Source of the DNA: Gilliamella sp. Occ3-1
GTDB lineage: Bacteria; Pseudomonadota; Gammaproteobacteria; Enterobacterales; Orbaceae
DNA length: 64,000 nt
Reading direction: 5' to 3'
NCBI RefSeq assembly: GCF_001690655.1
Contig: NZ_LZHQ01000005.1
Coordinates: 1 to 64,000 of the forward strand
The notes below the pieces were generated by a model, which was not told the origin of the DNA, searched no databases, and saw nothing but the letters and a program-made list of their open reading frames with translations. The stretch's first letter is position 1, and each line of letters begins with the position of its first letter. The translations under genes were made by a program, and so were the position numbers. Positions 1 through 8,940 of the stretch are shown here, piece after piece.

Positions 1-806
<806 letters not shown>

Positions 807-941
807 ACAACTCGGAGTTGTTTTGGGTTACGCGATATTGAGTTGATTAAAAGTTGAAAGAACAGTTTGTTCCGGATTGAGAGATGAGTATTGATATGAG
901 ATAATGAATAGATATTGATACTGATTGAGAGAGACAGGATA

Positions 942-1060
942 TGTCTGGCGGTAATAGCGCGGTGGTCCCACCTGACCCCATGCCGAACTCAGAAGTGAAA
1001 CGCCGTAGTGCCGATGGTAGTGTGGGTATTACCCATGTGAGAGTAGGGTGCCGCCAGACT
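942..1060 (+). rRNA. rrf: 5S ribosomal RNA
   Basis: The core GACCCCATGCCGAACTCAG and the flanking helices match enterobacterial 5S rRNA. The two ends pair (TCTGGCGG with CCGCCAGA) to form helix I. Length is about 119 nt. It follows the 23S gene after a spacer of about 135 bp and is followed by two tRNAs, as in rrnC of E. coli. Confidence 0.97.
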
Positions 1061-1092
1061 TTTAAATTTAATATATACATACCAAATACGGT

Positions 1093-1169
1093 GGAGCGGT
1101 AGTTCAGTTGGTTAGAATACCTGCCTGTCACGCAGGGGGTCGCGGGTTCGAGCCCCGTCCGTTCCGCCA
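1093..1169 (+). tRNA. aspT: tRNA-Asp (GTC anticodon)
   Basis: A 77-nt cloverleaf starts GGAGCGG and ends CCGTTCCGCCA, with the CCA encoded. The acceptor arm pairs GGAGCGG with CCGTTCC, allowing a G-T pair. The anticodon loop reads CTGTCAC, giving GTC for aspartate. It lies 32 bp after the 5S gene and is presumably cotranscribed with the rRNA operon. Confidence 0.97.
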
Positions 1170-1177
1170 CCTTATTT

Positions 1178-1253
1178 AGGGGCGTAGTTCAATTGGTAGA
1201 GCACCGGTCTCCAAAACCGGGTGTTGGGAGTTCGAGACTCTCCGCCCCTGCCA
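1178..1253 (+). tRNA. trpT: tRNA-Trp (CCA anticodon)
   Basis: A 76-nt cloverleaf starts AGGGGCG and ends CGCCCCTGCCA with an encoded CCA. The anticodon loop is CTCCAAA, giving CCA for tryptophan. The Asp-Trp tRNA pair after 5S is the same as at the distal end of E. coli rrnC, which supports synteny of the whole locus. Confidence 0.97.
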
Positions 1254-1387
1254 CAAGAATAATGATTTTGTTTTAAATTTAATCATTTGGTTATTTTTAC
1301 CCGAACAAATAAAAAAATTTTGTTTACAGATTAACTTAGTCAATTATAATTCCTGCCCGAGTACTTTTACAACCTAGAGGATAGAAC

Positions 1388-1726
1388 ATGGCTGAGAGTT
1401 TTGTAAATCAACAACGTTTTTTTGATAATAAGAATTACCCAAGAGGATTTTCTCGTCACGGTGACTTTACTATTAAAGAAGCACTTATATTAGAAAAATA
1501 TGGTTGTGCTTTTAAAGATCTTGATGCTGAAGTTAGAAAGCCTATTACAGCGGAAGAAAAATCATTTGTTGATGTTTGCAAAGGCAAAAAAGAACCATCA
1601 ACTGATTTTGAAAAAACGTGGCTGAAATATCTTTCTCGTATAAATAAACCAAAACGCTTTCATACATTATCTGGTGGCAAACCTCAAGTTGATACGATTG
1701 ATGATTTTGTTGATGGGGATGACTAA
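1388..1726 (+). CDS. maoP: Macrodomain Ori organization protein MaoP
   Basis: This 112-residue protein matches E. coli MaoP (formerly YifE) in length and almost throughout by eye. Diagnostic stretches are [20 protein letters not shown] near the N terminus and the ending [13 protein letters not shown] followed by an acidic tail. MaoP works with the cis site maoS to limit long-range contacts of the Ori macrodomain; I did not look for maoS. An AGAGGA Shine-Dalgarno lies 6 nt before the ATG. It converges with the comM remnant 4 bp away, the same pairing as yifE-yifB in E. coli, although hdfR, usually between trpT and maoP, is absent. Confidence 0.95.
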   Translation: MAESFVNQQRFFDNKNYPRGFSRHGDFTIKEALILEKYGCAFKDLDAEVRKPITAEEKSFVDVCKGKKEPSTDFEKTWLKYLSRINKPKRFHTLSGGKPQVDTIDDFVDGDD

Positions 1727-1730
1727 TTTT

Positions 1731-2406
1731 TTAACCAATATTTTTGTGTAATTGAATTAATAACCGATCCATAGAACGATAACCTAATGCTTCTGAAATA
1801 TGTTTTCGTTCTATGTTTTCTGATAAGTCTAAATCTGCAATTGTGCGAGATACTTTTAGAATACGATGCCATGCTCTAGCAGAGAGCCCTAATTTTATCA
1901 ATGCTTGCTCTAAATATTCATTATTTTCGTCTGATAATTTGCAGTAGCATTGTATTTGATTTGTACTTAACTGACTATTTAATTTATTATTTCTTCTAAA
2001 CTGGATATTTCTTGCTTGTAAAACACGTTGTTTTACCGTTTCGGTTGATTCTACTGAAGTCGGTTTTTGACTTAAGGTGCCTTTAGGTAATAAAGGCACC
2101 TCAATAGAAATATCAAATCTATCGAGAAATGGTCCTGAAAGTCGATTTAAATAACGGATTGTTTGCTGCGGTGTTGTTCTATTATGTGTTCCTTGATAAT
2201 GTCCTGTAGGGCTTGGATTCATTGCGGCTATTAATTGAAACTTAGCAGGAAACTTTATTTTTGCATTTGCTCTTGAAATGATAATTTCACCTGATTCAAT
2301 TGGCTCTCTCAAGGCGTCTAATACTTTTCGGTTAAATTCTGGTAATTCATCTAAAAATAAAACTCCATTATGTGCTAGTGAAATTTCTCCTGGTTTAGGT
2401 ATTGTT
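1731..2406 (-). pseudogene. comM: comM (yifB) 3' fragment, cut by the transposon
   Basis: This encodes the C-terminal 225 residues or so of the ComM/YifB AAA+ protein, starting inside GG-TIPKPGEISLAHNGVLFLDELPEF (Walker B and following) and including the arginine-rich sensor region and C-terminal helices. ComM is a hexameric helicase that promotes branch migration during natural transformation. The fragment is separated from its 5' part by the 14.1-kb transposon. Removing the element and one target copy rejoins GGT GGA GGA ACA ATA in frame and gives a 507-residue protein, the normal length (E. coli YifB is about 506). A reading frame continues into the transposon end and acquires an ATG near 2450, so a short chimeric product is possible, but it lacks Walker A. 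Confidence 0.95.
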
Positions 2407-2411
2407 CCTCC
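2407..2411. repeat. Target site duplication, left copy
   Basis: CCTCC directly abuts the TGT end of the transposon and is repeated exactly at 16522-16526 beyond the other end. Five-base duplications are the rule for Tn7-family insertion. Confidence 0.93.
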
Positions 2412-2435
2412 TGTCAAAGTTACAAATAAGTGGCA
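2412..2435 (+). repeat. Left terminal inverted repeat
   Basis: Starts TGTCAAAGTTACAAATAA. It matches the inverted right end (16498-16521) at 22 of 24 positions. A related motif TTACACAAATAACTGTCA lies further in, at about 2515, and CCTTNAAAAGATACTA occurs twice, near 2485 and 2537. These are candidate TnsB-binding sites. They occupy the stretch before tnsA, so the longer tnsA reading frame starting at 2487 probably runs through end sequence and is not the real start. Confidence 0.9.
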
Positions 2436-2570
2436 TAATAGGCAAAACATGTAACGGTAGAATAAGGCTTAAGCCTATTTTTTACCTTGAAAAGATACTA
2501 TTTAATGGCACTATTTACACAAATAACTGTCAAAATCCTTAAAAAGATACTAATAAAAGTCAAATTATCT

Positions 2571-3233
2571 ATGAAAACAGAACAAGCTTTTAAACAAGTT
2601 CGTAAGATTAAACCAACACGCCTTAGTGTATCAGGTTATCTTCCTTTCAAGGAAGGCATTAGCGTACCTTACGAATCTACGCTTGAGCGTGATCTCTTGC
2701 TCTATTTTACTTATATGCCTGCGGTAGAGGAAATCGTTTCTCAGCCTACTCGCATTTTGTTTGTAAAAAATGGGCTAACCTATCCTTACACACCAGATTT
2801 CCTCATTCGTTTCAATGATGGGCGACCGTCCTTGTTAATTGAGGTGAAACCAAAATCAAAATGGCAAGAACATTGGCGGGATTGGGAAGAGAAATGGAAA
2901 GCTGCAATGAAATTTGCGAAGAAGAACGATTGCATCTTTCATATTTATGATGAAGATAAAATTCGTCATCTTGCTTTATTCAATATTAATACTGTACAGC
3001 GATATAAGAGATTACAGTGTGATCCTGAAGATATTAAAGCGGTACTCTCTCAAGTGGAATTGCTTGGTGGCACCACAATAGATTATCTACTTTCTCGTTT
3101 CTTTACAGGTTCTTTGTATCGCACGAAAGGATTACAAATTATCTATTACTTGTTGGCAACCAAACAACTAACTTGTAATTGGTTTGAGCCACTTTCTGAA
3201 TTTACTGAAGTTTGGGGATATTCAAATGACTAA
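2571..3233 (+). CDS. tnsA: Tn7-like transposase subunit TnsA (endonuclease)
   Basis: TnsA makes the 5' strand cuts at the transposon ends, with TnsB, so that transposition is cut-and-paste. The fold is PD-(D/E)xK: in YESTLERD the candidate metal ligand is E39, followed by PD at D76 and EVK at E91-K93. The part from about residue 150 should be the winged-helix TnsA C-terminal domain. At 220 residues it is shorter than Tn7 TnsA (273). I chose ATG 2571 because the upstream frame (TTG 2487, ATG 2505) lies in the transposon end and has no protein-like character, although the Shine-Dalgarno at 2571 is weak. It overlaps tnsB by 8 nt, implying translational coupling. Confidence 0.9.
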   Translation: MKTEQAFKQVRKIKPTRLSVSGYLPFKEGISVPYESTLERDLLLYFTYMPAVEEIVSQPTRILFVKNGLTYPYTPDFLIRFNDGRPSLLIEVKPKSKWQEHWRDWEEKWKAAMKFAKKNDCIFHIYDEDKIRHLALFNINTVQRYKRLQCDPEDIKAVLSQVELLGGTTIDYLLSRFFTGSLYRTKGLQIIYYLLATKQLTCNWFEPLSEFTEVWGYSND

Positions 3234-5157
3234 TTCAAATGAAAAAGGATTTATTCACCCACGTTATCATGGCAAGTTAGAGCGTGGCCGTATTATTCTT
3301 CAAAAGGGTAACATTTATGTAAATCGTGAAGATGGCGAACAATATGAGTTACTTGAATATCTTGATGAAGATGCTCAGGTCATGATTCGACATATTCATA
3401 CTCGCCAAAGTAAGATTGCCAGTATTCATCAGTTAGATAATTTGAAAATCAACGAACGTGAAGATGTATCAGTTGATTTAAGTGCAATCAGTGATGATTA
3501 TTGGGAAAAGGCATTGAAAAAATACGAAATGATTAAACCGTTACTTAACTATGAGCAACATAGTCCAGCTTCGGTAAGAACTCGAGCGGAAGAAGTTGGC
3601 GTAAGTGAACGCAGTTTATACCGATGGTTGCAAGCCTATAATTCACTAGGCTCTATCGCAGGGTTGGTTAGTCGTAAACGTGGTTGGGCTGAAGGTAATT
3701 CTCGTTTAACTAAAGAACAAGATGAATTAGTTACATTAGTCATTAATGAGTTTTACCTGCACAAGCAACGTCCTTCTATTGAACAGACGATTCGTGAAGT
3801 ACAACGTGTAGCGAGTCAAAAAGGCATTGATAGCCCTAGTCGTAGAACAATTCGACAGCGTATTTTGCGTATTTCGGAAGAAGAAAGGTTACGTAAGCGT
3901 GGACAAAAAGAAAAAGCGAAGAATAAATTTACACCTAAACCAAATAGTTTTCCAAATGCTGATTTTCCGCTGAGTGTGATTCAAATCGACCATACACCTG
4001 TTGATTTGATTATCGTAGATAATCAGTATCGCAAGCCGATTGGCAGACCATATTTAACGTTAGCAATGGATGTGTATAGCCGAATGATTACAGGTTATTA
4101 CCTTTCGCTTGATGCACCATCTGTTACTTCTGTCGCAATGTGTATTGCTCGCAGTATTTTGCCCAAAGAGCGTTTATTGCTAGACCATAATATCAAAGAT
4201 GAATGGGCTGTATTTGGTTATCCAAACAAAATTCACGTAGATAACGGTGCAGATTTCCGTTCACTTGATTTATCAAAATCTTGTGAAGCACACGGTATTG
4301 CTTTGGAATTTCGCCCAGTCGGTCGTCCTGAATTTGGCGGACATATTGAACGTGTGATTGGTACATTTATGAAAGAGGTTCATGGTTTGAGTGGTACAAC
4401 TTTCTCTAATACGAAAGAAAAAGATACTTATCAATCTGAAGCCGAAGCTGTAATGACGTTAGATGAATTTGAATCGTGGCTAATTAACTACATTGTGAAT
4501 GTGTACCATAAACGTACGCACTCTGCTTTAGGAATGTCGCCTGTTCAAAAATGGCATTTAGGTATTTTTGGTGATAAAGACCATGTGGGCTGCGGTTATC
4601 CGCAGATGCCTGTTGATGAACAAACATTATTACTCGATTTTTTACCAAGTGAAAAACGCACGATTCAACATAATGGCGTAACGATAGATGGTTTACGTTA
4701 CTATGATGTTGCTCTTAATATGTACATTAATGATTCGGATGAAAACGGTAAAAGCAAGGAATTTTTATTTCGTCGAGATCCACGTAATATTGGCAAAATT
4801 TGGTTTTACGATCCAAGATTAAAACGTTATTTCCCTATTCCGTTTGCAGATCAATCATTACCTGATATGAGTATTTGGGAATATAAACAAGTTCGTCAAT
4901 TCTTGAAAGACAAAGATGAAAAATTGATTCATTCACAACAAATTAATGATGCTTTAACAGAAATGCGTGAAATGGTTGAGCAATCAGCTCATAGAATGAA
5001 GAAAGCTCGCCGGCAAGCACAACGACAGAAAGTCCATGCAAAAAGTGATGTAGTAATACCGACTAATGTAATCGAGAAAACACAACCTGAAATAGTAAAA
5101 GCACCAGCTTCTAGCTTGCTTTCAGATGATGAATTCACATTTGGGGATATTGAATAA
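3226..5157 (+). CDS. tnsB: Tn7-like DDE transposase TnsB
   Basis: TnsB binds the transposon ends and catalyses 3' strand cleavage and joining. The protein is 643 residues long. An N-terminal helix-turn-helix region (VGVSERSLYRWL near residue 130) precedes the RNase H-fold core with D255 (QIDHTPVDL), D339 (HVDNGADF) and E375 (GGHIERVIG). The D-35-E spacing is classical for this transposase family. A basic, glutamine-rich C-terminal tail probably contacts TnsC. Start ATG 3226 has GGGGA 7 nt upstream and overlaps the end of tnsA; an in-frame ATG at 3184 inside tnsA is less likely. The stop overlaps the tnsC start (TAATG). Confidence 0.95.
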   Translation: MTNSNEKGFIHPRYHGKLERGRIILQKGNIYVNREDGEQYELLEYLDEDAQVMIRHIHTRQSKIASIHQLDNLKINEREDVSVDLSAISDDYWEKALKKYEMIKPLLNYEQHSPASVRTRAEEVGVSERSLYRWLQAYNSLGSIAGLVSRKRGWAEGNSRLTKEQDELVTLVINEFYLHKQRPSIEQTIREVQRVASQKGIDSPSRRTIRQRILRISEEERLRKRGQKEKAKNKFTPKPNSFPNADFPLSVIQIDHTPVDLIIVDNQYRKPIGRPYLTLAMDVYSRMITGYYLSLDAPSVTSVAMCIARSILPKERLLLDHNIKDEWAVFGYPNKIHVDNGADFRSLDLSKSCEAHGIALEFRPVGRPEFGGHIERVIGTFMKEVHGLSGTTFSNTKEKDTYQSEAEAVMTLDEFESWLINYIVNVYHKRTHSALGMSPVQKWHLGIFGDKDHVGCGYPQMPVDEQTLLLDFLPSEKRTIQHNGVTIDGLRYYDVALNMYINDSDENGKSKEFLFRRDPRNIGKIWFYDPRLKRYFPIPFADQSLPDMSIWEYKQVRQFLKDKDEKLIHSQQINDALTEMREMVEQSAHRMKKARRQAQRQKVHAKSDVVIPTNVIEKTQPEIVKAPASSLLSDDEFTFGDIE

Positions 5158-6050
5158 TGGAAAAGCAATATGAGTATGTTCATGAAAAATTTCGTCATTT
5201 AGTGACCGCAAATAATCAAGAACGGATTGAGTTTTTAGATGAACCTCGTTGGGTGGGTTATCCTGTTGCAAATCGAATTATTGAGAATCTAGTTTCACTG
5301 ATGAATAAACCGAAAAGACCAAGAATGTTTAATTTGTTGGTAATAGGGGATTCCAATAACGGTAAAACAACGTTAATTCGCCATTTCTACGATTTATACG
5401 GGCAACCTTATGTCGATAGTCTATCGGATGGTGTTCGCCCTATTATTTTGGCAGAAGCACCGCCGAGTGCAAACGAAAAAGAGCTTTATATTTCGTTATT
5501 AGAACGTTTTTATGTGCCTTATCGCTCAACTGATAGTGTGGCAAAGTTACGTTATCAAACGATTCATTTGTTTCGTGAATACAAAGTAAAGATGTTAGTT
5601 ATTGATGAATTTCATTCTTTACTTGTGGGTACGCCACGTTTGCAACGTCAGGTTATGAATGCGATTAAAATGTTATGTAATGAACTGCAAATTCCTATTG
5701 TTGGTGTAGGTACAAGAGATGCAATTCGTGTCCTACATACTGACCCACAACACGCTAGCCGTTTTGATGTTGCTGAATTGCCAACGTGGAAATTGGATAA
5801 GGACTTTCAAAAGTTACTTTTCCAATTTCAGGGTGTTTTGCCATTGAAGAAATGCTCTAACCTACAATCGCCTGAACTCGCTACTAAAATTCATACGATT
5901 TCAGGTGGAAATCTAGGGAATGTACATCGCTTATTGACTGCGTGTGCAGTAGAAGCAATTACATCAGGTACTGAGCAAATTACGTTAGACATTATCGAGA
6001 AAAATTCATGGGTACAACCGACGCAGGGCTTCCGAAAAATTATCGGATAA
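5157..6050 (+). CDS. tnsC: Tn7-like AAA+ regulator TnsC (TniB size class)
   Basis: TnsC is the ATPase that links target selectors (TniQ or TnsE) to the TnsAB transposase. At 297 residues it resembles the short TniB/TnsC proteins, not the 555-residue Tn7 TnsC. Walker A is GDSNNGKT at residues 64-71 and Walker B is MLVIDEFH with D150-E151. A sensor-type segment GVGTRDAIRV follows, and the C terminus is helical. The ATG shares one base with the tnsB stop. The 3' end overlaps tniQ by 43 nt. Confidence 0.95.
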   Translation: MEKQYEYVHEKFRHLVTANNQERIEFLDEPRWVGYPVANRIIENLVSLMNKPKRPRMFNLLVIGDSNNGKTTLIRHFYDLYGQPYVDSLSDGVRPIILAEAPPSANEKELYISLLERFYVPYRSTDSVAKLRYQTIHLFREYKVKMLVIDEFHSLLVGTPRLQRQVMNAIKMLCNELQIPIVGVGTRDAIRVLHTDPQHASRFDVAELPTWKLDKDFQKLLFQFQGVLPLKKCSNLQSPELATKIHTISGGNLGNVHRLLTACAVEAITSGTEQITLDIIEKNSWVQPTQGFRKIIG

Positions 6051-7126
6051 AATCAGGTACGATTAGAACGTCAATACAACCAAATGAAAGCATTAGTTCG
6101 TGGTTAATTCGTGCAGCATTAGATTGCGGCACTGACCCATTAACGTTTACTGGATTTTATTGGGATAAATTGCGGTTATGGACGTATGATTTAGATAGGG
6201 GATTTGAACCTATTCAGCAGCAAATCTATTCTGATATTTGTGACTTATCTCTGAATGGGATGGTAAACCTAGAAGCTAACTCTCTTTATTCCGCATTAAA
6301 ACGGATTAACGGTGAACAGACCTTAATGAAAGGTCAAGCGAAGTGGGTACTGCCAAGAAGCTCTCGTAATCGCTCACATCGTAGCGGTCAGCATTATTGC
6401 TCATGCTGTTTAGATGAAGCACCATATTTACGGAATGAATGGCGTTTTGCATGGTATTTTGGTTGTCTTAAACATCAAACATTACTTGATGCAAAATGCT
6501 CTTGTTGTGGTGAGCTATATCAACCGCATTTACTGTCTGCGGATAAAAGACAACTAAATTATTGTCATCATTGTGGTGAGATGTTGAATCATCACTCTGA
6601 TTTATTAAGTGAAACGGAAATTGAAACACTACAAATACTAGATGCTGTTTTTACAAGTGATTTAGGTCTATGTTTTCAGAAACAAGTTAATTCTCAAGAG
6701 TATTTTATTATTTTACGTTATTTTATTAATCTCATTCGTCGTGGAGCAATAGTAAAATCTTCTCACGCTATTGCAAGGTTTCTTGAACAGTTAGGCATAT
6801 CACAAGGTAATCTATGTCAACCTAAAACAGCATTAGCATTTGAATTGCTACCGATAGAGGAACGTAAAAATCTTTTGGTGAATGCTGTAAAAATTCTTCA
6901 GTTATCTTCCGAAGCAATTATTTATGCGATTCAACAAAGTGAGATTACACAAAAAGCCTTTGCTTTTGAAAATTACCCTTCTGAGCTTGATTCACTATTC
7001 AAGCATGCAAGAGAAGGTAGAGAAGTTAATCGAAAAACAATAGCAAATAAGCCTAAAATTAATTCTAATTTAAGTCTTAACCGTCAATGGGAACGACTAA
7101 AACGACAATTACAAATTGCAGTATGA
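6008..7126 (+). CDS. tniQ: TniQ-family target selector (TnsD-like)
   Basis: TniQ/TnsD proteins recognise the attachment site and recruit TnsC. The N-terminal stretch (NESISSWLIRAAL, residues 23-35) is the TniQ signature, and residues 130-200 hold zinc-binding clusters (HYCSCC, GCLKHQ, KCSCCG, YCHHCG). Length is 372 residues, shorter than Tn7 TnsD (508). Because the element sits in comM and TniQ is the only TnsD-like gene, it is the natural candidate for comM targeting, perhaps with the next gene. No better start exists downstream of the tnsC stop, so ATG 6008 is used despite a weak Shine-Dalgarno (GAGA). The stop overlaps the next start (ATGA). Confidence 0.88.
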   Translation: MGTTDAGLPKNYRIKSGTIRTSIQPNESISSWLIRAALDCGTDPLTFTGFYWDKLRLWTYDLDRGFEPIQQQIYSDICDLSLNGMVNLEANSLYSALKRINGEQTLMKGQAKWVLPRSSRNRSHRSGQHYCSCCLDEAPYLRNEWRFAWYFGCLKHQTLLDAKCSCCGELYQPHLLSADKRQLNYCHHCGEMLNHHSDLLSETEIETLQILDAVFTSDLGLCFQKQVNSQEYFIILRYFINLIRRGAIVKSSHAIARFLEQLGISQGNLCQPKTALAFELLPIEERKNLLVNAVKILQLSSEAIIYAIQQSEITQKAFAFENYPSELDSLFKHAREGREVNRKTIANKPKINSNLSLNRQWERLKRQLQIAV

Positions 7127-8541
7127 AGATAACCCAAATTCGTTCGCAAAATAGTTGTTCTATTTGTGGAAAAACACCAGTTACACGCAAATTCCGAGAG
7201 GAATACTATTGTGCGAATTGTTACTCTCAATGGTTTAAAAAGAAAACCTGTAAGTCATGTGGTCAATTAAAGCGTATTCACCGTGATGGCGAATTTTGCC
7301 TTGAGTGCGAACGTTTGACGGATTGTGTTCGTTGTGGAAAAGAAGCTGGTACATTTAATGTAGGAATGGTGACGAATTACGGAACTGTATGTTCATCATG
7401 TGTTCGTTACTTCCGTGAAGAACAAATGTGTTCAGAATGTGGCAATATGACCCGAGATAGGTATCGTTCACCAATCACAAAAGAATCTATATGCCTTTCT
7501 TGCTATCGACGATACACCTTTGCAACGTGTAAGAATTGTAGCCGTTATCGCAAAATTCATAATCAAGAAAAGCAATTATGCAAAAAATGTGATGAACAGT
7601 TACTTTCAACTTGCCCTAAGTGCAAAGCGGAAATGGCTTCAGGTTATGGAAATATTTGTCCTGACTGTGCAAGACGAACCTTATTATTCAATATGATTCG
7701 CTTAAATGCGCATATCTTTCGCCATAAGACAATTAAAACAGCCTATAAGAAATTTATTTTTTGGTACATGAGAAAATGCGGGATTAGTGTTGCTTTACAT
7801 AAAGGTTCAGACTTTATGAGATTTTTTATTGATTGTGATGATATTTGGCAGAAAATCCCTGATTATGAAAAGTTGGTTATTCATTTTAAACCAAATGGTT
7901 TGCGTGCAAATTTAACCGTATTACGCTGGTTACTTGATACTAATCAAGTAGTTGTAGATGAAGCTTTAAAAGACGACTTAGCTGAAATGCAACGCATACA
8001 ATCCCTTTTTAATAAACTTAAAGAATCTGTACCTTGTATAGCAAGTTACTATAAACTTTTACAAAAACGATATGATGATGGTAAAACTTCACTAAAATCT
8101 GTTCGGTTAGCTTTACAACCAGCTATCGACTTAATCAGCTCTCAAGTAGTAGCAGACTATCCTACACAGGAACAGTTAAACCATTATTTGAGCGAGAAAA
8201 CAGGTCAAATTGCGGCAATTACAGGTTTCATCAATCACCTGAAATCGGCATATCACTGCGAGTTAGACATTAACCGCAAACTTATTCAACAGATGAAAGC
8301 TAAACGGCTTAAAAAACGTTATTCGCAACGTTTAGTTGAACTCTACAAGCAAGCCAAATTAACGGAAGTTGAACAAATGGAATTGGTTTCTGTCGTGCTA
8401 TATAGCTTGCACGGTATTGAAATTAAAAAGCCAAAACTTGATACCATTGTACTGATAGATGGTGTGGCTTATTACCGTGACAACACGAAGGATTATTTCC
8501 TTCCCCAAGATATTTATTCGCGTCTAAAACAGCAGTCTTGA
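7123..8541 (+). CDS. Fifth transposon operon protein with 12 CxxC knuckles
   Basis: The function is not established. The first 190 residues hold 12 CxxC pairs (for example CSIC, CANC, CKSC, CLEC, CVRC, CSSC, CSEC, CLSC, CKNC, CKKC, CPKC, CPDC), enough for about six zinc ribbons in a row, rich in Arg and Lys. The remaining 280 residues look helical, with a segment FFIDCDDIWQ near 225. The start at 7123 overlaps the tniQ stop by 4 nt (ATGA), so it is translated with the transposition genes. Its position equals that of the fifth gene (tniE) that I recall in the comM-inserted Acinetobacter elements. I infer a DNA-binding accessory factor, possibly for target choice; it is not TnsE, which I place elsewhere. 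Confidence 0.7.
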   Translation: MKITQIRSQNSCSICGKTPVTRKFREEYYCANCYSQWFKKKTCKSCGQLKRIHRDGEFCLECERLTDCVRCGKEAGTFNVGMVTNYGTVCSSCVRYFREEQMCSECGNMTRDRYRSPITKESICLSCYRRYTFATCKNCSRYRKIHNQEKQLCKKCDEQLLSTCPKCKAEMASGYGNICPDCARRTLLFNMIRLNAHIFRHKTIKTAYKKFIFWYMRKCGISVALHKGSDFMRFFIDCDDIWQKIPDYEKLVIHFKPNGLRANLTVLRWLLDTNQVVVDEALKDDLAEMQRIQSLFNKLKESVPCIASYYKLLQKRYDDGKTSLKSVRLALQPAIDLISSQVVADYPTQEQLNHYLSEKTGQIAAITGFINHLKSAYHCELDINRKLIQQMKAKRLKKRYSQRLVELYKQAKLTEVEQMELVSVVLYSLHGIEIKKPKLDTIVLIDGVAYYRDNTKDYFLPQDIYSRLKQQS

Positions 8542-8583
8542 CGAGAAAAAATGTTAATTTTGCGATCTTGCTCGAAAAATTGA

Positions 8584-8808
8584 AACACATTTCTCGACAG
8601 AAATCACTTAACTTTAAAAGTCCAATTTAAACAATGGATTGAGGAAGAACAGAAAACCGACGAGATGATCGCATTCGCTACTATACCGCACATTTTAAGA
8701 CGGTTTGACAAACGGCTTGCCATCATTAAAGGAAATCGACTTGAGAAACGCCATCTAAGCGAATGGCGTGAAGCTTTTCGTATAGATAGGGTTATCTCTA
8801 TTTATTAG
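8584..8808 (+). pseudogene. Coding-like remnant after the transposition operon
   Basis: A 74-codon open frame without a convincing start reads as a plausible protein tail, including QWIEEEQKTDEM and RRFDKRLAIIKGNRLEKRH, ending in TAG. An internal ATG would give 48 residues. I do not recognise it. It could be the surviving 3' end of a cargo gene deleted at its 5' side, or the end of a degraded relative of the preceding gene. It lies immediately before a terminator, which would suit the end of the operon. Confidence 0.35.
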
Positions 8809-8817
8809 ATGTATGAT

Positions 8818-8845
8818 AAATAGCCTAATAAATAGGCTATTTTTA
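8818..8845 (+). terminator. Rho-independent terminator after the transposition operon
   Basis: AAATAGCCTA (8818-8827) pairs perfectly with TAGGCTATTT (8833-8842) around a 5-nt loop, and the right arm runs into TTTTATT. It separates the transposition module from the cargo. Confidence 0.75.
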
Positions 8846-8897
8846 TTCATAAATTTCAATTTCCGATGCTGTTTTAAAAGCCTGATTTTTCTATTTG

Positions 8898-8906
8898 TGG
8901 TATAAT
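8898..8906 (+). promoter_or_regulatory. Extended -10 promoter for the double methyltransferase gene
   Basis: TGGTATAAT contains a perfect TATAAT preceded by the extended TGn motif, 34 bp before the ATG at 8941. No clear -35 box is seen. It gives the cargo gene its own promoter downstream of the terminator at 8818. Confidence 0.5.
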
Positions 8907-8940
8907 ACAGGTATAAGTAATAAGCAAAAATATAGAAAAT

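Noticed and set aside
2487..2570. N-terminal extension of TnsA from TTG 2487 or ATG 2505
   Set aside because: This stretch is part of the transposon left end with candidate TnsB sites; its translation is a low-complexity Lys/Ile run without similarity to TnsA.
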